Source: a virus. From it: DNA of 42,204 nt. A program made the translations under genes and the position numbers. Below are positions 1 to 8,700 of this stretch, piece after piece; position 1 is the stretch's first letter; each line of letters opens with the position of its first letter. Under the pieces are notes generated by a model. The model saw only the letters and a program-made list of their open reading frames with translations, had not been told where the DNA came from and did no database searches. Location of the stretch: positions 1 to 42,204 of IMG/VR virus record IMGVR_UViG_3300048044_000169. One strand, given 5' to 3'.

Positions 1-949
1 ATGCATATTGACGTGCGAATTATTCCCTGGCTTGGATTGATTAAGCTTGCAAGCCTCACTCGAACGGATTTAAATAATTTTTATAATCGTATCATTACAG
101 AAGGCTCTAATCCTAAAGATAAGAACTCTAAAACGGATGAAAAGACTAAAACTGATAACAATACTCCACCTAAACCAATTGGCAAAGAAACTATCCTATA
201 TAATCATCGTATCATCCACCGTATTTTAAATGACGCAGTTTATGTCGATGAAATCCTTCCGCGCAACGTAGCTGATCGGATGATCTTACCTGAGCCGCCA
301 AAGCCAGCCGACTATGATCCTGATGAAGACTTAGTAAAGGTTTTCACTGGTACCGAAATTATTACGCTTGAAACGAATGCAGACAGCACGTCTTACTCCG
401 AACTGCTGACTGTTGCCTTACGCACTGGGATGCGACGCGGTGAGCTACTAGCGCTCTCCTGGGATGCAATAGACTATAACTCGAAAACCATATTCGTCAA
501 ACGGGCTCTTTCCTATACGAAAGAAAAAGGTTATGAATTTAAGCTAACAAAGAACAATACACGGCGAAAAATAGAAGTCACAACGGAAGTCTTAGATGCA
601 CTAAGAATACAAGGCTTAGTACATCAAATATTACAAGAAAAGCTCGGAACTTATTACGAAGATAATAACCTAGTGTTTTGCCGGGAAGATGGTAAACCAA
701 TGTACCCAGGAACGGCCATCATCATGGTTCCCCGCGTTTTGTGAATCAAATGGATTGCCGAAATTAACCTTCCATTGTTTGCGTCATACCCATGCTAGTC
801 AATTATTATCTACTGGCGAAGATATCAGTTATGTATCTAAGCGGCTCGGGCATAGTGATGTGTCAGTTACATACAAACGCTATTTCCATCTCATTCCATT
901 GGAGCAGCGCGATTCATTACGAGCTTTAGAAAAAAAATTCAAAAAATAA
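1..949 (+). pseudogene. Tyrosine recombinase (phage integrase), 5'-truncated by the window and frameshifted
   Basis: C-terminal part of a tyrosine-family site-specific recombinase. The core-binding domain enters from the left edge, and the catalytic domain shows the arginine box (TGMRRGELLALSWD) in the first frame. After about position 716 the homology continues in the +1 frame with the second catalytic box (FHCLRHTHASQLL), the GH motif (KRLGHSDV) and the tyrosine region (TYKRYFH). Removing one C from the CC at 716-717 restores an expected TASSWF segment, so a single-base insertion is the simplest explanation. The first frame stops at 744. A lysine/threonine-rich insertion lies near residues 35-60. 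The gene points at the tRNA fragment at 1088-1132, so it probably belonged to an earlier element to the left. A sequencing error is the alternative. Confidence 0.85.
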
Positions 950-1020
950 ATAACATGATCGTATGTGATGCAATAAGATAACATGTTATAGGCTGTTTTC
1001 TTTTATTTTTACCTCTCCAT

Positions 1021-1042
1021 GGACACAAAAACGGACACAAAA
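1021..1042. repeat. Two direct repeats GGACACAAAA, possible integrase arm sites
   Basis: GGACACAAAA occurs at 1021-1030 and again at 1033-1042, a 12-bp period, between the broken integrase and the attachment site. Closely spaced direct repeats here are often arm-type sites of the neighbouring integrase; that role is inferred. A perfect 12-bp palindrome (ATAACATGTTAT) sits at 978-989. Confidence 0.4.
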
Positions 1043-1043
1043 T

Positions 1044-1085
1044 AAAATCAAGGGCTTGCAGAAAATCCTGCAAACCCTTGATTTT
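1044..1085. terminator. Long inverted repeat, terminator of the interrupted tRNA-Thr
   Basis: An 18-bp stem (1044-1061 pairing with 1068-1085, one mismatch) with a 6-base loop lies directly 3' of the tRNA fragment read on the minus strand. The flanking A and T tracts make it a plausible bidirectional terminator. It may lie within the attachment core, because integrases of this type often recognise a tRNA 3' end plus its terminator. Confidence 0.7.
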
Positions 1086-1087
1086 AC

Positions 1088-1132
1088 TGGAGCCGATGTG
1101 CGGATTCGAACCGCAGACCCCCTCATTACGAA
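1088..1132 (-). other. Attachment site: 3' half of tRNA-Thr(CGT)
   Basis: Read on the minus strand, this is the 3' half of a tRNA: anticodon loop TTCGTAA (anticodon CGT, threonine), 3' anticodon-stem strand TGAGG, variable loop GGGTC, T-arm TGCGG-TTCGAAT-CCGCA, acceptor strand CATCGGC, discriminator T and CCA. The matching 5' acceptor strand (GCCGATG) is absent. Instead, 1133-1167 gives a D-arm-like segment (GCGT/ACGT stem with a TGG loop) and an acceptor strand pairing at only about 4 of 7 positions, so this is not a functional tRNA. It is best read as an att half-site left by integration into tRNA-Thr, with the crossover in or near the anticodon loop. Confidence 0.75.
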
Positions 1133-1217
1133 ATAGAGAGACGTATCCAGTCGAACGCTACAAGCGCCGATTTTGCTGTATTTGCTGGTTCTATAAAGCC
1201 TAAAATAAACCATAGTA

Positions 1218-1260
1218 ATGGTGTGCAACCGTACATAGTTGCACACCGTTTGCACACCAT
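1218..1260. repeat. Inverted and direct repeats, putative integrase arm-binding sites
   Basis: ATGGTGTGCAA (1218-1228) is the exact reverse complement of TTGCACACCAT (1250-1260), and a third copy of TTGCACACC lies at 1239-1247, 11 bp (one helical turn) before the last. The cluster is about 90 bp from the tRNA core on the prophage side, where arm sites for the integrase at the far right end would be expected. The function is inferred. Confidence 0.5.
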
Positions 1261-1269
1261 TATTATAAA

Positions 1270-1313
1270 TAAAAAAAAGGCCCATCCTCCAGCGTCTGCC
1301 GAAGAATGGACCT
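1270..1313 (-). terminator. Rho-independent terminator of the late operon
   Basis: On the minus strand an 11-bp imperfect stem (1303-1313 with 1278-1288, including G-U pairs) is followed by a run of eight T (1270-1277). It lies about 20 bases beyond the stop of the last late gene, so it marks the end of the long leftward transcript. Confidence 0.85.
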
Positions 1314-1334
1314 CTCTTTTATTTGTTGCCTGAT

Positions 1335-1769
1335 TTATTTTGCTTCGGTAGTAACGGGGGTTGCTGTGGTCGTAGCTGCAGCAGTAAGCTGTGCAATAAG
1401 CACTTGCGCTAATGCATCCTCGACGGTTGTCTGAGCCTGCGCACCTGCTGTTTGGCCAATTTGTTCAAATGCTGACTCCAAGCTGTTTCTAAAATTTGTC
1501 CATGCTGACATAGTAACATCTCCTCTTATTTTGTTGTCAGGCGTAGTACTTGCGACAATGGCCCTGACTTTATCATTGTCGGCTGCTTTCTCTGTTACTC
1601 CCCTTAGGGTGTTTATAATAAGCTGCCATAGGCGGCTTAGAATACCTGATCTTTCAATGCTCTCTTGCACAGCAGTAATAATGACCTGAATTTCGGCAGC
1701 TGCAGCAGGGGAGCCTTTGATCTGTTCAATTACCGGGATAATCTTTGCTATTAATAGCGTGTAATTCAC
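1335..1769 (-). CDS. Hypothetical phage protein, last gene of the late operon
   Basis: 144-residue protein that I do not recognise. It is mostly helical by composition, has no signal peptide, and ends in an Ala/Thr-rich tail. The GTG start follows a strong AGGAGGG site. It is the last gene before the terminator, after the lysis cassette, a position where phages often carry dispensable genes. No function is proposed. Confidence 0.75.
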   Translation of the reverse strand: MNYTLLIAKIIPVIEQIKGSPAAAAEIQVIITAVQESIERSGILSRLWQLIINTLRGVTEKAADNDKVRAIVASTTPDNKIRGDVTMSAWTNFRNSLESAFEQIGQTAGAQAQTTVEDALAQVLIAQLTAAATTTATPVTTEAK

Positions 1770-1779
1770 GTTATCCCTC

Positions 1780-1923
1780 CTAAAACTTTTTTGTTAGCTC
1801 AATCGATTTATTGCCTTCGATATCTTCTGACACGGCGATATCAGTATCACTATCGATATGATAGTCAAGAGTTGCCTTCGGATCGCCGTTATCAAATTCA
1901 AGGCTAACTGTTGTATTGGCCAT
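1780..1923 (-). CDS. Small acidic hypothetical protein (47 aa)
   Basis: A 47-codon frame starts at an ATG overlapping the stop of the upstream gene (TAATG) and ends just before the ribosome site of the next. The product is rich in Asp and Glu (for example LEFDNGDPKATLDYHIDSD). Tight coupling on both sides supports a real gene; the function is unknown. Confidence 0.65.
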   Translation of the reverse strand: MANTTVSLEFDNGDPKATLDYHIDSDTDIAVSEDIEGNKSIELTKKF

Positions 1924-2132
1924 TATTCGACCTCGACGGTTACGATCTCGCTTGGATCATTGATATTTGATACAAAAATATCAATTTGTTTGTTATCAGT
2001 TAAAATTTTATACTGGTCAAGCACTAACGGTACAGAATTTACATGGATATCGTGAACCTGGTTGAAAGTGAGATCATCAGGCAGGGCATAGATACCCGTC
2101 TGATCGACTCGAATAAGAGTTACTGTTTTCAT
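1923..2132 (-). CDS. Small hypothetical protein (69 aa)
   Basis: 69-residue protein of unknown function, downstream of the endolysin gene. It looks beta-rich, with no motif that I recognise. It starts two bases after the endolysin stop, following a GGGGGTAT ribosome site, and its stop overlaps the next start, so it is translated as part of the late operon. Confidence 0.7.
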   Translation of the reverse strand: MKTVTLIRVDQTGIYALPDDLTFNQVHDIHVNSVPLVLDQYKILTDNKQIDIFVSNINDPSEIVTVEVE

Positions 2133-2134
2133 GC

Positions 2135-2623
2135 TTATACCCCCTTTATAATTTCAGGCAACATTGCATAAAACGTGTCACCCGGACAAGCTGTAGCATC
2201 GTTTGGATCGCCACTGATGCTCGCAACTTGGCGATGGCCTATCGTCTGCACAGCGGATCCATAGATACTATACAACTCAGTCAAGAGTTCTTTCAGCGAC
2301 GCAAGCTGAGCATCGGTCGGCGTAGTATAATTTGACTGCCCTGGCTGAAAATTACCTTCAAGGGCAATGCCGATGCTTTCGTAATTGACTCCGTGGGCAT
2401 GCGCCCCTACGCTGTCACGAGGCCTACCTCTTACGACTGTGCTGTCACCTTTAATCACGTAATGATACGCAATACCAATATCCCCGGCGGCAATTCCTTC
2501 ATCCCAAATTTCCTGGGTATCCTGCATTTGTGCACCAGTCGTATGATGCAAAACAAAATAAAGTGTTGAGGTTCGCTGTTCTGGAGTACTCGTCCAAGGC
2601 CAGTTCTTTTGTACAATATCCAT
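2135..2623 (-). CDS. N-acetylmuramoyl-L-alanine amidase endolysin (Amidase_2/PGRP fold)
   Basis: 162-residue peptidoglycan amidase that would cut the lactoyl-alanine bond of host murein at the end of infection. The Amidase_2 fold is visible: strand and zinc histidine in YFVLHHTT (H26/H27), AYHYVIKGD, a GIALEGNF strand, H130 in TIGHRQ and C146 in ATACPG. This gives the expected His/His/Cys zinc set. There is no signal peptide and no separate wall-binding domain, so it would depend on a holin for export. The ATG start overlaps the preceding stop (TAATG). It sits directly after the HNH gene and the two membrane proteins. Confidence 0.92.
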   Translation of the reverse strand: MDIVQKNWPWTSTPEQRTSTLYFVLHHTTGAQMQDTQEIWDEGIAAGDIGIAYHYVIKGDSTVVRGRPRDSVGAHAHGVNYESIGIALEGNFQPGQSNYTTPTDAQLASLKELLTELYSIYGSAVQTIGHRQVASISGDPNDATACPGDTFYAMLPEIIKGV

Positions 2624-3105
2624 TATTCCGCCTTCCTTTCATGTTCTTTAACCAACTTCATGACTTCCTCTTCTGTTTCGTTTCCTGAAATAAGCGTGTC
2701 AACTAGACATATCTTTTGGCTAATCCATGCTTCATGTGTCAAAAAGTGTGCCCCTGTGCCTTTGCCTCGATGGTGAGGCATGCACAAGGGCATTTGGTTG
2801 CGAATATCGTCAGTTGTGGTCAGAAGTACATCTTTCATAGCTTTGGAATAGCCTAAAATGTCGTTAGCCATCAATTCAGCTTTGAGTTTGTCATAATCGA
2901 CGATGTTTTCCCGGCTCTTCTCACATTTGTAATGGTGAGATTCAAGATGTTCAGTTGCACCACAAATATAGCACCGCCAATTATTATCTTTTTTAAGTTG
3001 AGCTACAGCGTGGTCAAAAATAATTGATTCGCCTTTTCGGGGATCATGGTCAGGAACTATGCTTTCAACTTCTATGTGAAGTTTTTCTATATGCTCGGCA
3101 ATCAT
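2623..3105 (-). CDS. HNH-type Cys/His protein within the lysis cassette
   Basis: 160-residue protein with an HNH-like zinc fold. C45-x2-C48 (CYICG) and H57/H58 (LESHHYKC) form the first half, and C108 with H111/H112 (LCMPHHRG) the second. The order CxxC, HH, LCxxHH matches HNH endonucleases, although about 50 residues separate the halves, more than usual. It is coupled by ATGA to the membrane protein upstream and by TAATG to the endolysin downstream. Its position between holin-like and endolysin genes is unusual. It could be a DNA nicking enzyme for packaging, a homing-type nuclease or a degenerate relative. Confidence 0.7.
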   Translation of the reverse strand: MIAEHIEKLHIEVESIVPDHDPRKGESIIFDHAVAQLKKDNNWRCYICGATEHLESHHYKCEKSRENIVDYDKLKAELMANDILGYSKAMKDVLLTTTDDIRNQMPLCMPHHRGKGTGAHFLTHEAWISQKICLVDTLISGNETEEEVMKLVKEHERKAE

Positions 3106-3404
3106 ATTTTCAACCGCCCTTCAATCCGTGCAATTCCTGTTTTTATGTGGGTTAGGCACTGAACACCAGACTCCAGATTGTCCGACATATCTTGTGCCTG
3201 CCGGTCGTGAGCCGCTAAAGAGTTGCACATTACATCACTTTTTGCAAACAAGCTATCTAGCGTCAAGGCAATTTTATCCTGTGCCGCGATGATTCGCCAA
3301 ACGAATACGCAAAATGCTATTGCTAATAACAAAATAAGAAAGTCCAATGCACCAAGCTTTTGATATGCACCGACAGCAGTTACGACATTGCTTGCGTCAC
3401 CCAT
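3102..3404 (-). CDS. Small membrane protein, holin or spanin-like candidate
   Basis: 100-residue protein with one clear membrane segment near residues 20-39 (FLILLLAIAFCVFVW), followed by a soluble, probably helical tail. Size, topology and position next to the amidase gene fit a holin or holin partner. Its start overlaps the stop of the preceding membrane protein by 8 bases, and its stop overlaps the HNH gene start (ATGA). The role is inferred from context. Confidence 0.65.
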   Translation of the reverse strand: MGDASNVVTAVGAYQKLGALDFLILLLAIAFCVFVWRIIAAQDKIALTLDSLFAKSDVMCNSLAAHDRQAQDMSDNLESGVQCLTHIKTGIARIEGRLKI

Positions 3405-3840
3405 TTGGCACCCCCATACTAATCAATAAATCAAGTTTGTTTTCTAGTACAGAAAGTTTAGCTTTAAGCATTGCGTTATCTTCTCTAGCTAGATTAAGAT
3501 CCTGTTTCAGCATTTCATACATTTTTTGCATACGCTTTTCAGAAGAACGATTCATGAGGTTTTGTCCTACCATCAGTAGCGGCAACGACCATAGCTGAAC
3601 AGTGTTGCTCCAATATAACAACGTATCCATCCACTTGCTTACAAGAGTGGGCAATAACCCATAAACAAAAAACAAGTAGCACATCCACATAGTTCCAAAA
3701 ACCTTTGTCCCTACTAAAGCCACCGCATCATTAAACTTATTGATTTTTTTGTACGCTTTATTCTCTGTGATCCGTTTTTTTACTGTTTGAAAGCCTTCAC
3801 TAATCCACCTGAACACTATCCAAGTCTGCTTTTTCTTCAT
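3397..3840 (-). CDS. Membrane protein with C-terminal coiled coil, holin candidate
   Basis: 147-residue protein with a basic N-terminus, one or two hydrophobic stretches (around residues 42-67 and 80-92), then a charged coiled-coil tail beginning near residue 98 with heptad-like Leu spacing. It starts after a GGAGGGG ribosome site and opens the lysis cassette. It could act as holin, antiholin or a membrane anchor for the next protein; the sequence does not decide. Confidence 0.6.
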   Translation of the reverse strand: MKKKQTWIVFRWISEGFQTVKKRITENKAYKKINKFNDAVALVGTKVFGTMWMCYLFFVYGLLPTLVSKWMDTLLYWSNTVQLWSLPLLMVGQNLMNRSSEKRMQKMYEMLKQDLNLAREDNAMLKAKLSVLENKLDLLISMGVPNG

Positions 3841-3875
3841 CCTGTCCCCTCCTATTTTTGCTACCTATTGAGCAT

Positions 3876-3896
3876 AAAAAAAGGCGCCCTATGCGC
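3876..3896 (-). terminator. Weak terminator-like hairpin before the lysis cassette
   Basis: On the minus strand a 4-bp GCGC stem with a 5-base loop is followed by seven T (complement of 3876-3882), immediately after the stop of the 41-residue gene. The stem is short, so termination would be partial at best. It may lower lysis gene expression relative to tail genes. Confidence 0.35.
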
Positions 3897-4022
3897 TTAA
3901 CTGCTTGCTGTTGTTGTGCTGGTCGTGGTCGTTGGTGCCACGTACCTCGGGCAAGCACTATTTGTGCATTTGCCAGTCGTAGTATTGTTTTTACTGCCAC
4001 ATATAAAGCAGTAAGTGGTCAT
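3897..4022 (-). CDS. Very small zinc-ribbon protein (41 aa)
   Basis: A 41-residue frame whose ATG overlaps the stop of the fibre-assembly gene (ATGA). The sequence has YCFICG followed by KCTNSACPRY, a compact four-cysteine zinc-ribbon pattern (CxxC ... CxxxxC), then a Thr/Ser-rich tail. Translational coupling and an intact metal site support a real gene that simple callers would miss. The function is unknown; it closes the tail-fibre block. Confidence 0.7.
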   Translation of the reverse strand: MTTYCFICGSKNNTTTGKCTNSACPRYVAPTTTTSTTTASS

Positions 4023-4333
4023 CCAATCGCCTCCAATGCTGCCGCATAAGCCGTTTTTAAGGTGGTATAGTCCGTTTGAACTGATGTGGCTGTCGTAGTA
4101 TCCCCTGCCATAAGAGCAGTGGAATAGGCTTGTGCTAAAGCAGTAAACTGTGGCTGATATGTGGCGTCGAGGGCAGTAATATTAGCTGCATTAACTGCTG
4201 CCGTATAACCAGAGAATGCCGCCGTTAACTCGGCTACTGTAGGTGCGTGGTCAAAATAAACCTCACCGGATGCTATCGTATTTAAGTCATCCCAAGCACG
4301 AAATGATAGTCCATTGTTGCTATAAGCATACAT
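4019..4333 (-). CDS. Putative tail fibre assembly or accessory protein
   Basis: 104-residue protein directly downstream of the tail fibre gene. The N-terminus (YAYSNNGLSFRAWDD) is followed by a helical Ala/Thr-rich region of about 60 residues. Position and size fit small fibre chaperones or accessory proteins, but I do not see a diagnostic motif. A GGGGGGAT ribosome site precedes the ATG. Confidence 0.6.
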   Translation of the reverse strand: MYAYSNNGLSFRAWDDLNTIASGEVYFDHAPTVAELTAAFSGYTAAVNAANITALDATYQPQFTALAQAYSTALMAGDTTTATSVQTDYTTLKTAYAAALEAIG

Positions 4334-4346
4334 TTATATCCCCCCT

Positions 4347-5783
4347 TTACAAATTATCTTCCCAACCTAATGCAAATAAGTACGCTCCACCCGACTCCAT
4401 ATAAAACTTACTCGCTATTATTGGTATCTCGCATGGTACATTAGCAAATCCAGATCCGTTATAAGCAGCCAACATAGAGGGATTAGTTGTAGAGCCGCCC
4501 CCTGTGCTTGCTGTTGGGTCTAAATATATATAATTGCCCGTGCTAGGTAAATCATAAGAAAGTTTTATAAAAGAAGCTGTAGCAGGAGTCCATGTTGCTG
4601 TGCTAATTGCTGTAAAACTACTATAACTACCGGTAGCTAGAGAAGGATATCCAGTTAAAAGTGTACCGTCTACTAGCCAAGCAGCTTTACGACCATACTG
4701 AATCATCCGATATAGATAGCTACTAGCATTGGTTCTCAAAGATCCGACCCTGCAATAATAGGTATATCCTGTTGGCAACGTAGGCGCGCTAGAACTTAGT
4801 GACATTATCGCAGCTACTCCAGCCGTCCCATATATTGTATAAGTGTAATACCACGTGGATGCCGCTATTGTTCCAGTATCGAGCGCATTGGCTCCGGTGG
4901 TGGCTGTGGACAAGGTGAGACTTATGGTAGCTCCGGTATATGGGCAGTAATCTGCTGTGATTGTAGCCGCCGTGTTTGTGGTGACTGTTTGGACGAAGTT
5001 TTTAAAGCCATTTGCAGTCACCGGAATGCCTAAAGCAAGTCGCGCTAATATTGATGTGATTGCTCCGGTGCCACCTTGAGCTACTGACAGGGGTGTAGTC
5101 AATCCCGTTAGCGATGTAATGTTAGAATTAACTCCGCCCTGAGCATACCCCACCATTGGCTGATAGTCGGTGCATACCCAAACTCCACTGCCCCATGATA
5201 TGAATTCCATCACATCGCCTGGCGATGTGGTTATATCCGCGGATCCAGGAAGGAGTAAGTTTGAAGAGTTATAGGCTACAATTAATCCGTTTGTAAACCT
5301 TAGCTTTCTTCTAGTACCAGCCTGTACGGTGTCAAACGCTGTTATTGTAGTTGTTCCTGACACATTGATAAGATTACCAGTTGCTGCTCCGATTGCCATT
5401 GTTGCGGCTGATGTCATGGTTACGGCAGCTTCGTTGATTGCGCCTGATGACATTGCTACAGTACCAGTAAACGTATCGCCTGCCCTATTCGCTGGCGTAT
5501 AGCCTAAGTTGGCTAAAGCTGCCCCAGCAGCCAAATTTGACCATTGAATTGTTCCGTCAGTGCCTAATATGCCTTTTGCTACCCATGCCGTATTGGCTGC
5601 ATTACGTTGATAGATGATATTACTGCTAGAATTAGCCCACCACATTTCAGCTATCGCCTGTCCGGCAGTAGCTGGGTCTGTGGCCCCGTAAAAGCAGCTG
5701 CCTAATGCAGCTAGTGCTGCATTGAAATTTGTTCTAACGTTATACCCTGTGCTATCAGCCACAGTTAATGATGCTTGAGACAT
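4347..5783 (-). CDS. Tail fibre protein
   Basis: 478-residue tail fibre or receptor-binding protein. The N-terminal 120 residues look like fibre-attachment repeats seen in phages (NLGYTPANRAGDTFTG), and a second fibre-like motif (LSVAQGGTGA) lies near residue 230. The rest is Gly/Ser/Thr-rich, beta-structured sequence with no recognised enzyme. It follows the tip protein gene and precedes its probable accessory gene. It would sit outside the virion and contact the host envelope. No reverse transcriptase or template repeat is nearby, so diversity generation is not indicated. Confidence 0.85.
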   Translation of the reverse strand: MSQASLTVADSTGYNVRTNFNAALAALGSCFYGATDPATAGQAIAEMWWANSSSNIIYQRNAANTAWVAKGILGTDGTIQWSNLAAGAALANLGYTPANRAGDTFTGTVAMSSGAINEAAVTMTSAATMAIGAATGNLINVSGTTTITAFDTVQAGTRRKLRFTNGLIVAYNSSNLLLPGSADITTSPGDVMEFISWGSGVWVCTDYQPMVGYAQGGVNSNITSLTGLTTPLSVAQGGTGAITSILARLALGIPVTANGFKNFVQTVTTNTAATITADYCPYTGATISLTLSTATTGANALDTGTIAASTWYYTYTIYGTAGVAAIMSLSSSAPTLPTGYTYYCRVGSLRTNASSYLYRMIQYGRKAAWLVDGTLLTGYPSLATGSYSSFTAISTATWTPATASFIKLSYDLPSTGNYIYLDPTASTGGGSTTNPSMLAAYNGSGFANVPCEIPIIASKFYMESGGAYLFALGWEDNL

Positions 5784-5794
5784 ATTCTACCCCC

Positions 5795-8700
5795 TTAATA
5801 TCCACTTGCGGCATAGTTGATATTTCTTGCTACGCCAACACCGCTATTTTGTATTTGAACTGTAAAACCACTTGAAGTTTGATTACTTAAAATCACTGTA
5901 TCGCCAGCCTGAGCATTGAAAATTGTTATGACAGGTGTAGGCACCATGTTGAATATCGTTGGATACAATACGCTACAGCCAGCCGCCGGAATGGACACAT
6001 TTGCGGATTCAACATTATCCACAACATCAATGGAATAGCTAAAATCAGCTAACGCAGGGGTAAATTGTGCGTTTGACGTTGCTAAAACCACTTGAAAATT
6101 AAATTGTTGACCATAATATTGTCCGGTGCTTAAAGTTTGCCACCCGCTCCACGCCGTTCCGTTATAGACATTTATTTGTGGTGTTGCGGTAATGTATTGA
6201 CTGTTATTTCCATCCCAATCCGCTACTGAATCAGTATCCTGAGTGCTGTCAAAGTCGCTTACAATCGGTATGCCTTCTACCTGCATGGCGTAACTAACAT
6301 TGCATAACTGTGCGGCGCTTAGCACAACAATATGGCTAGACGGAATGGTGTAAGTGCCCGTCGATACCGCATAATCGTACATATCGACGTCCCAAAGACT
6401 ATTATCATTATCAGCAACAGAATCCCAGTCATATTGGCCTATTAGCTGTATTGCATTGTTTTTAATTCCAACACCAGAAAGGGTTCCACTCCAACCTGTA
6501 GCCAGCTCGTCATAGGTAGCTATAGTATTTAGTGGTACTCTTGCTCCACCTTCAATATTTTCTGGTGTTGCTGAATATACATAATATGGTTTACTGTTAT
6601 ACACTGCTGGATAAACTGCAGCCACAAAATAATTACCATAACCAGGAAGCGTGAAACTGGTAGCTGTTACTCTTCCAACCATTTGAGCAGTACTCCAAGT
6701 GGTTCCTTGACGAATTTCATATTGAATCGGTGTCCTAAAGTCAGATATTGCACTCCAACTTAAGACTGCGTAACCGTTTGAGTAGTTTAATTTCAGATTA
6801 GTTACGTTTGGCAATGACGAATATAGTGCCGTTCCCTGTAGTGTATATTGATAAGCTGGCAACGTAGATAAATCCTGATAGCCACCGTTATAGATATTGA
6901 AGGACATGAATTTTAGATAGATGGTCTGTCCTATATTGGTTGGGGCAAAGTCATACGCAAACAGTCTGGATTCGTCAACCCTCATAAATTGAGTATTAGG
7001 ATTATGTGCTGCTATCGGAGTACCATAACAGCCGCGCCGTAAATAAGTTAAATTGTATTCATCGGTTCCGGTCAGAGCTGCCATCTCGTAACTGATTAAT
7101 TCGCCATCGCAGTAGCAAAGCGTGATATCGCTGTCAGCGTCAGCTTGTGTGCCACTATTAAGCTGTGCTGCGCTCATTGCCATATTGACCGAGAGTGTGT
7201 CAGTAGTATCCGGGTCACTACCTACAGGTAGTGCGGCCGAAAGCACCCCCTGTCGCGCTGGTGAATTAATTTCTCCTATTTGCATATAGGAATTGCCATC
7301 GTTGCTAAGATATACATAGCAGCCGCCCCAATTAGAGCCACCGCTCGCACCGATCCACGCCACCAAGCCGCCAGCAAGAGCATCCGGAGGCTCAAATATG
7401 ACAGGCTGATTGACATTACCAGGACTAACTTGATAATTAGTAGTCGACCGAGTAGCAGATTGTCTAGGATAGACGACAGCGTCAGAAGCATTAAGACCGA
7501 CTTCCTCAACAGTGAATGTCAGTTCTTTTTTATCGTCGCCCTCAATGCTGATTATCCTAACCAACGTGTTGCTATATCCTAAGGCTGGATCAGTGATGGC
7601 GACAATATCCATAGGATCCAAGAGGATGAAAGGGAAATAAGGCAGCTTAAAAGTTGCCTGATTAGCATGATAAACCATACGCTGAAGAATGTTCTGAGCT
7701 GCTATAGCTGCCACACCAGCATCACAGATATAGCTGCTCAAGTCCACAGATGGTGCAATAAGCTGGCCTAAATTGTCAATACTACCTTGATCTATCTCAG
7801 TTGCCACATCATTCGCATATTCGTCATTACGGTTGCTGAAAGTGACCTGTAAAAAATTGAAAAGATCCGTGATTTCCACATCATGGACCACTTGCACTGG
7901 ATCTGTTTTATCATTGAACAGAAAGTCATTGTCGTTCAGGTCATAGATCGGCGTGATATTCGGAGTGAACGTTACGCCGTTGCCAGTTGCCGTCTGGGTG
8001 CCATATGGAACGAATGTTAATAGGCCTTGACTAACTACCGGCTGCGAATTCGTACACTGCATGATGTTGTTGACTACTTCACTCGCCTGAGTTTGATTGA
8101 CAATAGTCGGACTTATAAAAATTCCATTAGCTACACAGTAATTGCTGAAATAACTTAGATTACCAAGATAGGCAGACGGAAATCTGCATCCTCCCACAGG
8201 ATTGGTCAAAATATCGGTCAATACCAGTGTCGGATTAGCGTCCAAAATGCCACTGCCAAAAATGTAATTGCCAAATATCTCAAAGCTATAGCTTGTTACA
8301 GATGGAGAATCACCAAGATCGATATAGCCGGAGACATAGGCAATTAGCGGATAGTTGAGAGCATGTGTCGGGTGATTGGATACCATGTATCCCCATGGCG
8401 CTTGTGTCAGCGTGCCAAAGAAAGCAGTGAGGTCGGTTTCGAGGGATACTGCCGAATAGCCAGCAGCCGAAAGAGCCGATTGCAATGCACTGGAAGACGC
8501 GGAAAAATATGCTGGATTTTGTTGGAGCCAAGTGAGGCCATTTAGCCCGGCGCTGTCATTGTACCAGTACAGGGACTGAATCATATTCGCCGTTTCTTGA
8601 TCCGGTGACCAGGTCGGAAGATATTGGGATAACTGAGTGGTGTTCGTTCCTCCCCACACTCTGCCAATTCCATATACCGGCCCTTGTCCAAGCCCAATAG

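Noticed and set aside
1088-1167. Complete functional tRNA
   Set aside because: Acceptor pairing is 4 of 7 and the 5' anticodon stem fails; only the 3' half is genuine.
986-1285. Minus-strand 99-codon frame over the junction
   Set aside because: It translates the terminator and tRNA fragment; it has no ribosome site and no protein-like features.
3800-4000. Minus-strand 66-codon frame before the lysis cassette
   Set aside because: It overlaps, in another frame, the better supported 41-residue zinc-ribbon gene coupled by ATGA.
4347-5783. Diversity-generating retroelement acting on the tail fibre
   Set aside because: No reverse transcriptase gene and no template/variable repeat pair seen in the window.
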